From the NCBI GenBank assembly GCA_023213395.1, contig CM041465.1, forward strand, positions 142,235,741 through 142,299,740: DNA of 64,000 bases. The letters are read 5' to 3'. Positions 34,201 through 46,382 of this stretch are shown here, in pieces (within the stretch, counting starts at the first letter, position 1; every line of letters begins with the position of its first letter). A program made the translations under genes and the position numbers. The DNA comes from Cycas panzhihuaensis. Taxonomy: Eukaryota > Cycadophyta. The notes beneath the pieces were generated by a model. The model did not search any database, had not been told where the DNA came from, and saw only the letters and a list, made by a program, of their open reading frames with translations.

Positions 34201-36929
34201 TGTTTCCCAGCTTCCGGGAATGGATACAGAGTGGTCAGCTCAGGTAAGTGCAGGTAAGCTTCTGACCTTATCATTGTTTCCTTTTATGACGAGTGTTTGC
34301 TTGCATGATGTGATTTTGTAGATGATCTTGTTATCATCTATGCTTATTTAGCCTATGACGACTATAGCAGGGGCATATTCCTAGCGAGTGTGACACCCCA
34401 ATGGCCATTACACTTCCCGCATTCTGCCCTACTCACCTCGAGACCCATTTGGCTCATGTCATCTTTGCCTATATGATGACCCATCATGTTTGGTGGACTT
34501 GTCACGCCTTTTGAGCCCTCATTATTGCTTTCCATGGCTCGTTTGTTTGCTTGTCTACCTCTAGGTAGGGGCCCCTACCCCCTACCAGCCTCCTTGGTCA
34601 TTGGTCCATAGCCTAGGATGGCTGTTTGGGCTAGATTTGGCCTCTGGTCCCACACCGCCGTAAATATCACTGCATCAGCAAATATCACTGCATCAAGAAG
34701 TTTACTACGGCGACTATCTCAGTTCATTTTTAAAAATCTGCCATAGCAATTCTCGCATTTATTGTAGAACTGCCACGTGTCTCGCGACTTGACTCACCGC
34801 CAACTGCGCCCTAATCGCTTGTTTAGGGTTTAGGCTAGGTATTTAAGTCTTCTTTAAGTCATTTTTAGGATCTTTTGGCTCATTTTTGGAAGGATCTTAA
34901 GGAAAATGCCCTACTTTCTATTGTTCCCTACTGCTCCACTGCTGCTACAGGACCTGCTATCATTCTTTAGTGCCTAGCTCTCCTTTGGTATGGCTGTGAC
35001 ATCTTCCCAGCCCCTTGCACACCTTGGAGAGGGCCTCCTTGGAGAGATTCCAGCACTTCCTTGCTCAGGCAGCCATCAAGCATCCCCAAGTGCAGGTTCT
35101 TCCTTCAGCCACATTAGTAGGGGTTCCATACCTACTGTTCCATAGTCCTTTAGCAGATTTCTTAGCCTTCTTTTAGCAGTTCTTGACATAGGCAAAAGCC
35201 TCCTTTCTCTTCTACAGGTATTTATTAGTTTAGGCCTTTCTCTTGCCCAATTTTTGCCCAGGTTTGCATGTCATTCTTGGCTTTTCTTGGCTTACTTTTT
35301 GGACGTTATTCTTGTCTTGCTTTGGGCTATTTTTTTCCCCTACTATCAGGGCCTTCTTTCCTACATTTCCTATCCAGGACATTGCCAAAGAGGGGGTACA
35401 CATGGTTTGGGTTAGAGTTGGGTGGATTCTGCACCACCTTCCACGCTCCCTAAGAGGCTTTATGCCCTCTAAATCTCCCCTTTTGCCCCGTGCTGCTCTT
35501 GGAAGTGAAACAAGGGTTTGATAGGCCATTTCCAGCCGCTGAAATCAGCATTGTCACTCATTGCAATACTGGTTTGAGGGCTCATATATTGATCCGGGTA
35601 ACTCACATAAGTCTCGGCTACCTGTCCCTCGCCCAACCTCTTTCTTGGCAACCCGGTTTGCTTCCCATACAACTTTGGTTTGTTGTAGATCTCTTTGGGC
35701 CTTTTGGACTCTTGTTGCCTCTATTTCTAGCCTTCTTGCATAGCCATACCCTCGCTGCCCTGTGGCCTCTTGGGGGAGGGTAGAGTTGCTCCTTACAGGA
35801 GGTGGGCCACTCTAAGGCTTACCGGCTTACTTATCATTGATTTTTGGCCATTTTCTCTACATGTTACTATTGTAATATTAAATACTAACGTGCATGTGTT
35901 TAAGTTTGCGTTTCTTTCATATATACATGTATTGTTAGGATTTTCTATTCTATGCTAGCATCCTTTCTCTGGAAAGGGGGTACTCTCATTTGCTTGTAGG
36001 TACACGGAGGATGTAAAGGACCCATTCCTTTTCCTCTCTCTCGCAGGTGCATATTTCTGTTTATGTTTTACTTTAAGCATTTTATTTGCTACTAGCGTTT
36101 CGTCCCTTTTTCCTTTTCTTGGTACTCTAGTACCGTTCTCGGGAAAGATAAGGGAGCCCCACGCTTCGATCTACTACAACCCATCTTATTCACTGTGCTT
36201 TGTGGAGCGACTTCAGATACCTCATGGGAACGTCGCCGCTTTAACACGTCTCCATTCTGGGTACGCACTCTCACTCTACCTCATTTCCTTTTTCTTTTGA
36301 GTTTTTTTTGCATAATAGTAATTAGCTCATCTAAAAGAAAAAGGGAAACCAATCTCATCTTGATTTATATTACATTTGTTTCACTTCTCGTATTATATTT
36401 GTTATAGGAAAAGGTCTTAGGGAGTCTCCCCCCTTCACCTTTTCCCCTTTCGCCTTGCAAACTCCCTCCTTGTCCCATCATCTTATTTTGCTTGGCTAGT
36501 TTGCTTACATACATCATAACTTCTCCCCTTTGGGTGCTTCCTTCACCCTTTCTTAGTTCTCCCCCACCTAGCCAGGCAACCGAGGAGATCTTATTCGTCG
36601 GTCACTCACTTACCTACTCTTTCCTCGTTTCCCTCTGCTCTAGGGAAACCCTTGAAGGTTTCTCTCCTTTCCTTTCTGGCCATCCAAGGATAGGAGGATC
36701 CTTCCCCTAGGTCTACTCAGGCTAACCCTACACCTCCTCTCTTCTTGTTTGAAGTGGGAAACCACTTCCAAGTAGCTAGATACCATTTGAAGGTCCCAAA
36801 CTTGCGCTCTGACACACGGGGCGCCCTGCGTGGTATTTGCCTTACTCGTAGGTCCATACTCAATAGTACCATCAACCACCTTTGCCATTTCCTACTCAAT
36901 TAGGTAGCTATCTCATAGACGCGCATCCA
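34201..36929 (+). repeat. 5' LTR of E9
   Basis: 2729 bp, TGTTTCCCAGCTTC to GCATCCA. Open frames inside (for example 35230-35783) occur in the other LTR too and match no family, so they are not reported as genes. A decayed version of the GTAC palindrome region is at about 34660-34715. Confidence 0.95.
34822..34847 (+). promoter_or_regulatory. Telo-box and TATA box in the E9 5' LTR
   Basis: GTTTAGGGTTTAGG (two telomere-type units, the plant telo-box in reverse) followed by the TATA-like TATTTAAG at 34840. The 3' LTR keeps the same pair at 48894-48920, with TATTTAAA. This is the likely core promoter; the transcription start would be about 30 bases downstream. Confidence 0.6.
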
Positions 36930-36954
36930 CTAGTGACCATACTGGGGAACTGCC
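36930..36954 (+). other. Primer binding site region of E9
   Basis: TAGTGACCATACTGGGGAAC follows the LTR end by one base. The E8 counterpart (52085-52109, minus) reads TGGTGACTATACTGGAGACC. The two together suggest TGGTGACCATACTGGGGAC as the original. The site differs from the initiator-Met site used by the other elements; I do not assign the tRNA. Confidence 0.65.
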
Positions 36955-37095
36955 AGTAAGGGAGCTAGTCTCCACACGTTTCTGTTGGTATCGCTATCTC
37001 TTTGTGGTTTTCTCCTACTTCATTCTCTTCATTGGGTAGCTACAACATGTGCTTTTATCCCCCTTTCTTTCTCTTACAGTGTTGATTAACCTTGT

Positions 37096-39430
37096 ATGCG
37101 ATGTTTCTCTCATTGCTTACGTGGTCTACCTCCATTATTGGAAGATCCCGGGTATCATCCTCTTCCTTTGTCAAATTATGATTCGACTATAGAGGGATAC
37201 CCTTCCGATTGGGCCTACCACACCTCAGCTTTAGAAACCTATGAATTTCCCTCTTCTATCATGGGATCCACCCAAGAGGGTGATGATCCTATTTACTACC
37301 TGGGTGACCAACATCACCTGCTTGACACCCATCCCTCTGCCCATGCGGTAGAAGGAGCTTTTCCTCTTGAGATTTACAACTCAGTTGGTGACTCTTATGA
37401 GGAACGTCCTAAGGGATCTACTTTGTTCAAGGTCTCGTCTACCTCTTACGAGCATGTAGATACCCCTCCCGCCGATGTGGTTGAAGCTTTTAATGAGTGC
37501 CATCATGCCACTCGTTTTCAACCATGTCCTAGATGGTTTGAAGAAGCTTTTTATGGAGGAGCCTCTTCTTCGTCTGCTCCTCCCCCGCTTTCCTCATCTT
37601 CATCTACTCCTCCTGCAACAACTAATCCCTTCATGCCTACGCATGTGTCCCACTCCTTTTCTATTCCTGTTATGAGGACACATATTGTACCTTCTACCTC
37701 TTGCCAAGGTCCTAGTACTTCAGGACCTTCCCGCGGTATGTCTTTCCCTTAATTGAAGGTTAGCATACCCTTTCCTAGCCAAACTAATGTGACGTCCCCC
37801 AACATGGCACATAGTTGCCCTAGTAGGTCTATTGGTCCTACTAACCCTCTAGCCACTAGTCATGTGAGGCCCACTCCCACACACCCTCAAAATCAACCTG
37901 TCGGTCCTTCCTTTTATATCCCCCTAGGGTATACTTCTCAACCTTGGGGGTAGGGTAGAGGTAACTACCCCCAGCTTATGGAGTGGATCCACTACACCTA
38001 TATGGGATTGCCCCACCTACGGGTGGCCCATATGGGCAAAACTTGGTTCCACATCTGCCTTTTCTCTTATCTAGCGCAACCCCTTCTTCCATGCCTTCAT
38101 AAGTGAACCTGACTCCCTTCCAAGGCACTCATCCTCAAGCCCCCTTCCAGCAAGGGGTGTTTCCTCAAGGAGGGATGGGATTGCCACCCCCATACGCTCC
38201 TTGTTCGCTACCTACTACATCATTCGTTGATCCTACAGTCTAGGTGAGGGCACATCCCTTCATGGACTATAAATCAACACCTTTATCCATTAAGGCATTA
38301 AGAACTAATCTGCTGCCTCATCCTCCTGGAGTTCCTAGATTCGATGGAACTTCGTTGCAAGATCCAGTTGAATACGTACGTAGTTTTTCTATGGCGTGTA
38401 TAGACTACTTGGCTTACGACCATATCCTAATGAAATTATTTCCATGGTCGTTGTAGGGCGATGCCCTTAAATGGTTTTATCGCCTCCCTGCCCATTCTAT
38501 CTTTTCATTCCAGCAATTGGTAGATGAGTTCATCAACTATTTTGATGTAGCCCATCCATTTGAGAGTGGAATGAAATCCCTCTTATCACTTAAAAAAGGT
38601 CACGATGAGATGAATCGTGACTTTGTGAGTTTTTTCCATGACTTGCTTCACTCCACTAAGGCTACGTTTCCTGAGGAGTTGAAGAGAGTTCTTTTCGTTA
38701 ACGTACTTTGTCCTGAACTGCATGTGGAAGTCCTTAAGATGGGGGCTACCACATGTGACTCTGCAATCGCAAAGTGCTTAGCGTTAGAGACTATTGAGAT
38801 CTAAGCTAGACTCAAGAAGCCTCTTAAGCCCTCACAGTGACGTGAGGCACCATCTTCAACCAAAGATACTAAACCCTCGTAACCCACTAGGTCTTCCTCT
38901 CACCCGACTGAGAGAACGTTAGACCCCCTCACATCTGCCATACGCTCATTCGAGCGTACAATGAAGGAGCTTAAACTCCAAGCCCCTTCATCCCCAACAT
39001 CCAACAAACAAGTTAAACAAACAAGTTAAACAAACAACTCAAGCTCCTCTCCCTAGGAATGGAAATACCGAGTCCTCTTAAACGAGGAAGATAGATCCCC
39101 TACTTGAGAAGAAGTGGTGCTCCATTCATGGGGAGTGCTTCCATGATGATTCACGTTGTAGGGCTCAGCATCCTAAGGATGCTCCTTGACGCTTCCCCTA
39201 AACGGGCCTCAAGGCCTAATTTAGACCAACTAGTTCACAAGGATCCATTCCCCAAACATGGGGAACGCAATCGTAACACTCAATCCAAGAATAATCAAAA
39301 CCGAGGAAGATCGCCAAATTCTCGTCCTTCCCGTGACAAAGGGAAGGGCGCCCAGGATTTGTCCTCTTCCTCTCGTTCCCCTAGCCATCGCATCCCATCA
39401 CCTTCATAGCTTCGAAACAAGGGAAAGAAG
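37096..39430 (+). pseudogene. E9 gag
   Basis: Start ATG 37096 (MRCFSHCLRGLPPLLEDPGY), conserved in E8. A long acidic and Ser/Pro-rich N-terminal half (37096-37953) precedes the retrotransposon gag core (38244-38804): TPLSIKALRTNLLPHPPGV, RFDGTSLQDPVEY, FINYFDVAHPFESGMKSLL, LDLLHSTKATFPEEL. A Cys/His finger WCSIHGECFHDDSRC is at about 39111-39156, followed by a basic Arg/Ser/Asn-rich tail to 39409. Stops at 37750, 37952, 38227, 38456 and others, mainly TAG. Size (about 770 codons) fits the large gag of Tat elements. Confidence 0.88.
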
Positions 39431-39439
39431 GTGATCTAG

Positions 39440-40205
39440 TTGCTTAAGGCTGCTACTTCTTATGCTCTTACCCGATCTCAAGCCGCCAAGGAAGTAGTCG
39501 GTGCTTCTTCCTCTACTCCTTCCGACCCTCTTCCAGAGAACCCTCCTCTAGAAATACCCCTCTTCCCTAAGGCCATTCCTGTGTGCTCAAGTCATTATGA
39601 TTTCCAAAGGGCGCTTAACCAACCTACTGTGAAGGGTAAGCCCTTTTCCATCGTGGATGAGCTTCACACTGTTGCTGCATGAATGTCCCTGATGGACATT
39701 TTGAGGAGTTGTCCTGAGCAGTGGACCCTCCTCCTGGAAGCTTTAGGATCGAATGATGCGCCTGTTCATGCTTTGGGCATTACCCAAAGTCGCAAACCTA
39801 TTATTTCATTTGATCCTAAGGATCTTCCTCCCGCCTGTGAAAGGGAATGTCAATGGAACTTCCCATTCGCTATTACCATCGATATACCTGATTGTACCCT
39901 TTGAAGGACTGTTGTTGACAACGGTTCTTCCGTGAATGCCATGCCCTTACATGTCATGCAAGAGCTTGGTATTTTCGCCTTGGAACTTGTTCCATGGTGA
40001 TGCCAAGGTTATGATGATAGCGAGAAGACCCCGTTGGGATCTGTCGTGATTCTGCTCACCCTCGAGGGCAAGACTATCCTCACTGATGTTATAGTCCTCG
40101 ACGTCAACGTCAACTACAACCTCCTCCTAGGTCATCCATGGCTTGACCAAATAGGAGCCGTGTGTTCGACTCTTTGGGGACAACTTAAATCTGTCCATGA
40201 TGGAT
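39440..40205 (+). pseudogene. E9 protease
   Basis: Two open stretches (39440-39682, 39683-39904) lead to the active site TVVDNGSSVNAMPLHVMQEL at about 39910-39970. Then PLGSVVILLTLEGKTILTD and VNVNYNLLLGHPWLDQIGA, the second protease half that ends in the LLG-P-W-L motif. Active site D-N-G-S as in E8. One TGA separates the early frames and another lies at 39901. Releases gag and pol products in relatives. Confidence 0.88.
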
Positions 40206-40207
40206 GA

Positions 40208-40990
40208 ATGAAGGTTGTTCCCCGCGAGTACCCACTTACCAAACAAACTCATTCTACTAATCAAGCAAGCCAAGGTCCTTCTACGCATGCTTTGGTTTGC
40301 TCCATTGGTATACCTAATCCATATAAAGAAGATCCCATATCTTCTTTTCCTAGTCTCATGCACTTTGCTCCTATTGGCATTGGGAGCTATGGGTACCTCA
40401 CTTTGTTTAGTGATGACGAGTCACATGATGAAAACGAGGATTGTCTCCACCCCATCTCTTTCCTTCGTATCAGTAGGTTATGCCCATCTCGTTCTAGATC
40501 TCCATCTAGAACCCCTTCTGGTGAGGCTAGCCACTCATATGTGTCGCATGTCATTGCTCGTGTTGACTCGCCGGTCATCAGTTCTTCCCCCTCCTCACCT
40601 CCCGCAGGTGATGGTTTCGAAGAACTGCCTTTCGCTCCTTCCGAGGAACCTCCTTCTGACTCTTCTTTAGAGTCTCGCGAGGAAGTTGGGCAGCCCAATG
40701 ACCCCCACAGTCTCATCGCCCCTACTTCCTCTATCATTTCATCTACTCAAAGTAACGTCATGCATGGGGTAGATTACTTCGAGGATGATGAAGCCTTATC
40801 CAATCACTTAACGGGCTTTGCGCCTAACTTGCCTTTTGGTCACCACATGCTCGATCACTAGAAGATCCTTGCTATTGGGTCCACACTTGCTGACCCAATC
40901 CCGTCTCCCATTCCATCTCCTTTGGTTGACCTTGCCCCTCTCCACTTCGAGGAGGGTAATGCCATGTGCATGGTGGCAACCCAAGACATA
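40208..40990 (+). pseudogene. E9 protease-RT linker
   Basis: Open from 40208 to 40861 (217 residues). Low-complexity Ser/Pro/Glu-rich sequence with RLCPSRSRSPSRTPSGEASH and an acidic tail before the RT lead-in VDLAPLHFEEGN. No known domain. Spacers of this kind are common in Tat elements. E8 keeps part of it (31480-32160). Confidence 0.7.
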
Positions 40991-42380
40991 GTCTTGGCCC
41001 CCAACAAGGTCATTAAGGTCGGGATGGAATGTTCTCTTGATGAGGTAAGGGAGTACTCCCTTCTGTTCTACGAATTTCAGGACATTTTTGCATGGAATTA
41101 TGCTGACATGAAGGGAATTGACCCTTCTATTATCACCCATAATCTCACCACTATCCCTGGCGCCCGTCCTGTGTGCTAGAAGCAATGTCCCCTTTACTCG
41201 AAGCTTTCAGCCATCGTCAAGATGGAGGTTGAGAAGCTTCTGGATGCTGGGCTCATTACTTCCATTAACTACCCCAAGTGGGTCTCCAATATTGTCCTCG
41301 TTGTTAAAAGGAATGGGGCAATTCGTATATGTGTTGACTTCCATGACATTAACAATGGTTGTCCTAAGGACAACTTCCCGCTTCCCTTCATCGATTAAAT
41401 TATTGATCATATGGCTGGATTCGAAGTCATGTCCTTAATGGATGGATTCTCTAGCTATAACCAAATCCAGATTTCTCCTGAAGACCGCCACAAGACGGCC
41501 TTCACTACATCATGGGGTACCTTTGCCTACAAGGCAATGCCCTTTGGCCTTAAAAATATAGGTGCTACTTACTAGAGAGCTATGCATTTCATCTTCCATG
41601 ACCTCATTAATAACACATTGGAGGTCTTCATGGATGATATGATGGGCCTCTCCCGTGTCAGGGCCCATCATCCCTCTGACTTGCGGGCCATCTTCTCATG
41701 ATGTCGCAAGTATCATGTCAGTCTAAATCCACTCAAGTGTATATTTTCCATTACCTCGAGCAAACTCCTTGGGTTTCTTGTGTCTAAACAAGGAATTCAG
41801 ATTGATTCTAATAAGGTCAGGGCAATCCTTGATATGCTGCCTCCTAGAACCCAATGGCAGATTAAGTCGTTTCTAGGTAGGCTCAGCTTTCTTAGGTGCT
41901 TCTTGGCAGACTTCGCCGTGAGTGCTAAACCCCTTACAAACCTATTGAGGAAGGGATCTCCTTTTGTTTAGTCTGACAAGACCCAAAAGGCCTTCGAAGG
42001 ACTCAAGGAAGCCCTTGCTTCTGCTCCTACACTAGTGCCTCCTTGCTTTGATAGGCCCTTTGTCCTATACACCTCGGCCACTGACGAGTCCTTGGGTGCT
42101 ATGTTAGCCCAGGAGGATGATTCAGGAACCGAGAGAGCCATTTATTTCATCAGTGGCACCCTCGTGGCTGTTGAACTTAACTACTCTCCTGCCAAAAAGG
42201 AGTGTTTCTCCTTGGTCCATGTGACCAAAAAGTTCTAACACTACTTGCTTGGTAATACCACCAAGGTGATCGTATAATCTAATCCCTTGCGATACTTTCT
42301 CACTTGTTCAGATTTGACGAGTAGGGCTAGCCGTTGGGCTGTCCTACTTTAAGAATTTGACCTTCATATCGTTAATCAAA
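40990..42380 (+). pseudogene. E9 reverse transcriptase and first RNase H
   Basis: RT blocks in order: DIFAWNYADMKGIDPSII, VEKLLDAGLITSINYPKWVS, KRNGAIRICVDFHDIN, CPKDNFPLPFID, GFSSYNQIQI, EDRHKTAFTT, FGLKNIGATY, then EVFMDDMMG, the catalytic box with both Asp kept. LGFLVSKQGIQIDSNKVRAI follows. First RNase H at 42035-42240: RPFVLYTSATDESLGAMLAQ, an acid-poor version of the kind seen in dual-RNase-H elements. Only about six stops in 460 codons. Confidence 0.92.
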
Positions 42381-42382
42381 AA

Positions 42383-43735
42383 TCAAAGAATGGAATGGTA
42401 GTGGATGAGCAGCTCACAGATGCCCCTATTCCTAACTCCTTTGATGTTCTTGTTGACGATTCTCTCCACGATGAGTCCATCTTGACGATTCAAGACGTCT
42501 CCCCTCATCCACTCATCAACAATGAATGGTATGGTGATATAGTGCGGTATCTCACACAACAGCAATACCGCCTTAATGCTAGTAGTAAAGTTAGATCTCA
42601 CATCTGAACTTCTGCTAGGTAATACTTCCTCATGGATGAGGCATTGTATAAGAGGTCCTTCGATGGGATCCTCCTTCGCTGCGTCACTACTAAAGAAGCT
42701 GACCAAATACTCTGCGAATGCCACCATAGTATTTGTGGGGGTCACTTTGGGGGCCAGTCTATGGCTCAGAGGATCCTTCGTATGGGTTATTTTTGGCTGT
42801 CCCTTTTCAAGGATGCTTACGCCTTTGCTTTGAAATGTTAGCGATGTCAGGAACACGCCAATATCTCCCATGTGCCTTCTGAGGCCCTTTACCCCATTGT
42901 TTCTCCATGGTCTTTTGCTCAGTGGGGGCTAGACCTCATCGGGGCTATTTCTCCACCCTCGTCGTCATAGCACAAGTTTATCTTAACTGCCACAAAGTAT
43001 TTCACCAAATAGGCGGAGGCCATCCCCTTAATTATTGCCCCTGGTAAAACGATAGCCACATTCGTTTACCAGCATATCATTTGTCGTTTTGGGATTCTGG
43101 ACATCTTAATCACTGACAATAGAACCCCCTTTTGTAACAAGGAGGTGGATGAACTTTGCGAGAAGTTCAAGATTTCTCATAAAACTTCTTCTCCTTACTA
43201 CCCTCAGGCAAATGGCCAAGTAGAGCCTTTCAATAGGACTCTCGTCAATATCCTAAAGAAAACCATTGCTCAGTCTCAAAAGGACTGGCACCTTTAGCTG
43301 CCCTCTGCTTTGTGGGCTTACCGCACCTCTATCTGTTCTGCCACGGGAATGACCCCGTTCTCCCTGGTTTACGGTACCAAGGTGGTACTCCCATTAGAGG
43401 TGGAGATTCCTTCTTTACGTGTCTCCATTCGAGGTCTCATCGATGAAGAGTCTATTCGTCAGGCTCATCTTCTGGACCTCGAGGCTTTGGACGAGACATG
43501 CTTAGCCGCTTACTAGGCTAACCTAGTGTCCAAAGCCCATTCGCAAAGGACTTATGATAAACATCTTTATTCTCATCCTTTGTTTCCTGGGTTCAAACCC
43601 TGATGGGTTGGCCCTTTCATCATTATTGAGACTCTTGGTAATGGTGCTTATAGGATCACCACCTTGGAAGGGCTTGAATTTGAGAAAGCTGTTAATGGGG
43701 AATTTCTTAAGAAGTTTTACTTGTGACCTCGCTGT
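42383..43735 (+). pseudogene. E9 integrase
   Basis: Zinc-binding domain: ECHHSICGGHFGGQSMAQRI, then C-x2-C (C*RCQEHA, one stop). Core: WGLDLIGAISPPSSS, ITDNRTPFCN and GQVEPFNRTLVNILKK give D, D and E, all three kept. C-terminal block: YDKHLYSHPLFPGF, GPFIIIETLGNGAYRI, LEGLEFEKAVNGEFLKKFY. No chromodomain follows, as expected for Tat. Stops at about 42604, 42841, 42969, 43295 and 43515. Confidence 0.92.
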
Positions 43736-44350
43736 CACTTCACCACGCTCTGAAATGAGCCTAAACTACCATCTTAAATTGTTCCCATTCCTTCCAACCA
43801 TGGGTGGAATGGCAATTTAAGATGGCCTTTCCCGTCTCCCTTTGATTCCTCCCGCGGAACCCGTGTTCCCATATCCTTTTGGGACCCTTTGTCTTTCTAT
43901 CTGGGCATCCCCCAATTAGGATGACATTCTGGAGTATCGTTACTCCCCTCTCTCTTGCCTCGTGTTTCCTTTGCATATCCTGCTATGCTCCTCCATGGAC
44001 ATGCATGTCGCTCTATTTCTAACCCCATACCTCTCTATCATCTATACTCATAGTGAACGTGTGTGCTCCTGTTAGATATATAGCTATGCATGGAAGGAAA
44101 TATGTGCATCATATAACAAAGCATCTATAACATACATAATAAACATACATGTCATCTGTCACACATGATATACACACCATCACATGTCAAAATGGGGTAC
44201 CAATTACCCTGTATATATATACATCAAAAATCATATATTGCATAGCTCATATGGGAAGCTGGTGTCCTTGCATGGGGGGTACAATCATATGACTATATAT
44301 ATGACCCCCTAGAGGCCCGTGCTTTCTCATCAAAACCTGATATATGTGTC
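43736..44350 (+). other. E9 post-pol spacer
   Basis: Non-coding region between integrase and the 3' end of the antisense gene, matching E8 30650-31315. It contains AT-rich stretches with ATATATAT-type runs (44200-44300). It could serve as a common 3' UTR for both the sense pol transcript and the antisense gene. No terminator motif can be claimed. Confidence 0.5.
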
Positions 44351-44355
44351 CTACT

Positions 44356-46231
44356 CTACTGCTGCCCCACTCTTGGGGTACCATCTTTTGGCCTGTGTGA
44401 TCCCTCTCCTAGGGACCACATCCCTCTGAGGCTCCTCCTGGGCCTCCACAAGCTATATGCCTCGCTCCCCTCATCGTATGGCCATCTCGGGTTCGTCGTT
44501 GCCATGTGGGTGTAAGTCCTGTTCTTGCTCGACCTCGATGCCACCTGGTCTACCAATTGATCGTATCTAGCCTGGATATAATCTCTCTCGCTCTCCACTC
44601 CTCGGAGATGCTCCTCTAGCACTACTATCCAGACCGTGCTCCCTGTGTCTCCACCTACTCCTCCCTAAGCCTCCAGAGCTAGTACCCGTCTCTATAGTAT
44701 GTCTCGCTTGCCTCTAGCCTCATCTAGTTCTTGCTGCATCTGTCCTCTGAATGCCATGTACTCTTGGGACTCTACAACCCAGATGTCTCTAGCCCTTGCC
44801 AATGGGGCGAACGCCGCCATGTGTGCACCTACCGATCTAGGCACATCCTCTGCCTAAATGGGCGGTTGCCCCTCCGCATACACCTGAGGGAACATCTCCC
44901 TCACCATGGCCTCTACCAACTGCCTGATCTCTGCAGTACCTACAAACCCAACATGCCATGTGTCAGTATATATCCTTTTGTATGCCAAAATAAAACCAAA
45001 TCAAACTATCTATCTGGCTACCAAATGACTAAGGAAAGGGTTAGGTCTCATCCGGTGTGGTCGCCGGCTCCTCTGCTCATACGGTGACCTCTGCTCCTAG
45101 CTCACCGCCAGCCGCTGGTACCTCCTCCTCAGGTACCACCTCTGCCTGGGCCTCTCTCCTCACTGGGATTGGCTCAACTATTGCTTCTCCAAATCTCCTC
45201 ATGATCTGTAGCCTGCGGGCCCTCGTCACTGGCCCCCTGCTCTCCTCGACCGCCCTAATGGGCCTGCCTCTCTTCTGGTAGTCCTGGATGGTCCTACTGC
45301 TCCTCCTGTCATCCTTAATGGACCTGTCTCTCCTACAGGTCGTGATGGGCCGACCCCATCTCCTCCATCATCATCATCGCCTGGGAGCGCCCCTACTCCA
45401 CCTTCCTCGTCGTCACTATCCCACCTCACTGTCCTATACGGATCTGCCACATAATCTATCATGGTGAGGAGGTCTAGTGATGTCGCCTCCACTGATCGTT
45501 GGACATGAACTTGATCCTCTGTCCCCCCCAGCCTAGTCTGCCATCTGTGGACCATCGGGGCCCACTTTACTATGGGGTCTGGTCCCCCCACTGGTACCAC
45601 TACTCCAAAGCGATAAAAAAAACAGCACTGCAGTAATGTGTTGTATGACAATCCTCCCCTGTTAGTCATCCTAATGGCGTCGAGCTGTGCGATGAGGTTC
45701 GCCGCTATAAGGGTAGACCAGTCCATCCTCTCGCCTGCCTCACAGCAGTGCACTTCATCCATCCATCCCCAAGGGATGTCTCTATAGTTCTGTTTCTGGG
45801 AAACCCAGAATAGAATGCACAGTGTAATAAGTTTCCTCACCCGAGGAATCCTAGACATCGCTATCATCTGGAAAGGGACTCCTCTCCTCTTCCACCTGTT
45901 CGTCCCCATGAAAAATACTACTACCTCCTGATGTGCTACATCATTGCTAAGCGGCCAAAGGTCACCACCTCCCGATTCTTGACACTCCCAAAATCTGCCA
46001 GATGTCCCTCAGTGTCACCATCATATCTCCCACCTGAGGAAGGTGGAACATGTGCCTCCTCCTGTCCTAGTAAGATACTATATCAACCAGCAACCTCTGA
46101 TCTGATGTATACTGAGGTGTCTTTAGGGCCTTGTATAGGCCACACCTCCGCAGGATCCCCTTGTCCTCTCTAGACATCATCTTTATATAGCTCAGCATCA
46201 CCATACCTATGTTCTCGTAGTTATCCACCGT
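44356..46231 (-). pseudogene. E9 antisense PMD-like gene
   Basis: Minus strand, opposite to pol. The position of the E8 start ATG reads ACG here (46231), so the start is lost. PMD block: HMFHLPQVGDMMVTLRDIWQ and ILGVSRIG at about 46000-46060. Long open stretch 45226-45909 (227 residues): IPRVRKLITLCILFWVSQKQ, GGLSYNTLLQCCFF, PIVKWAPMVHRWQTRLGG, DDDDGGDGVGPSRP. An intron remnant is near 44944-45053. The last exon is a coiled coil (ALEAQGGVG..., LEEHLRGVESERDYIQARYD) ending at 44356. Same architecture as E8, so the gene predates the split of the two copies. Confidence 0.78.
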
Positions 46232-46382
46232 GATAACAGCATGTCAGCATCATAAATCAGTCAAGCCAAGTCTATGTCAGTCCTCTACCTTCCTGGCTAT
46301 CTCTCAACTCTTTCTGTCTGAGATTTGGGGCCTTATGGCCCCTTATCTTCTTTTTTCTATAGGTCTGCCTTCGTACCACGCT

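Noticed and set aside
35230-35783. Overlapping open frames of 60-99 residues in both strands of the E9 LTR
   Set aside because: They recur in the other LTR copy, overlap on both strands, show no family motif and have no conserved frame. They are chance frames in LTR sequence.
40215-40737. 151-residue and 116-residue frames overlapping the protease-RT linker
   Set aside because: Alternative frame and antisense shadows of the linker frame 40208-40861, which lies in the gag-pol direction and is matched in E8.
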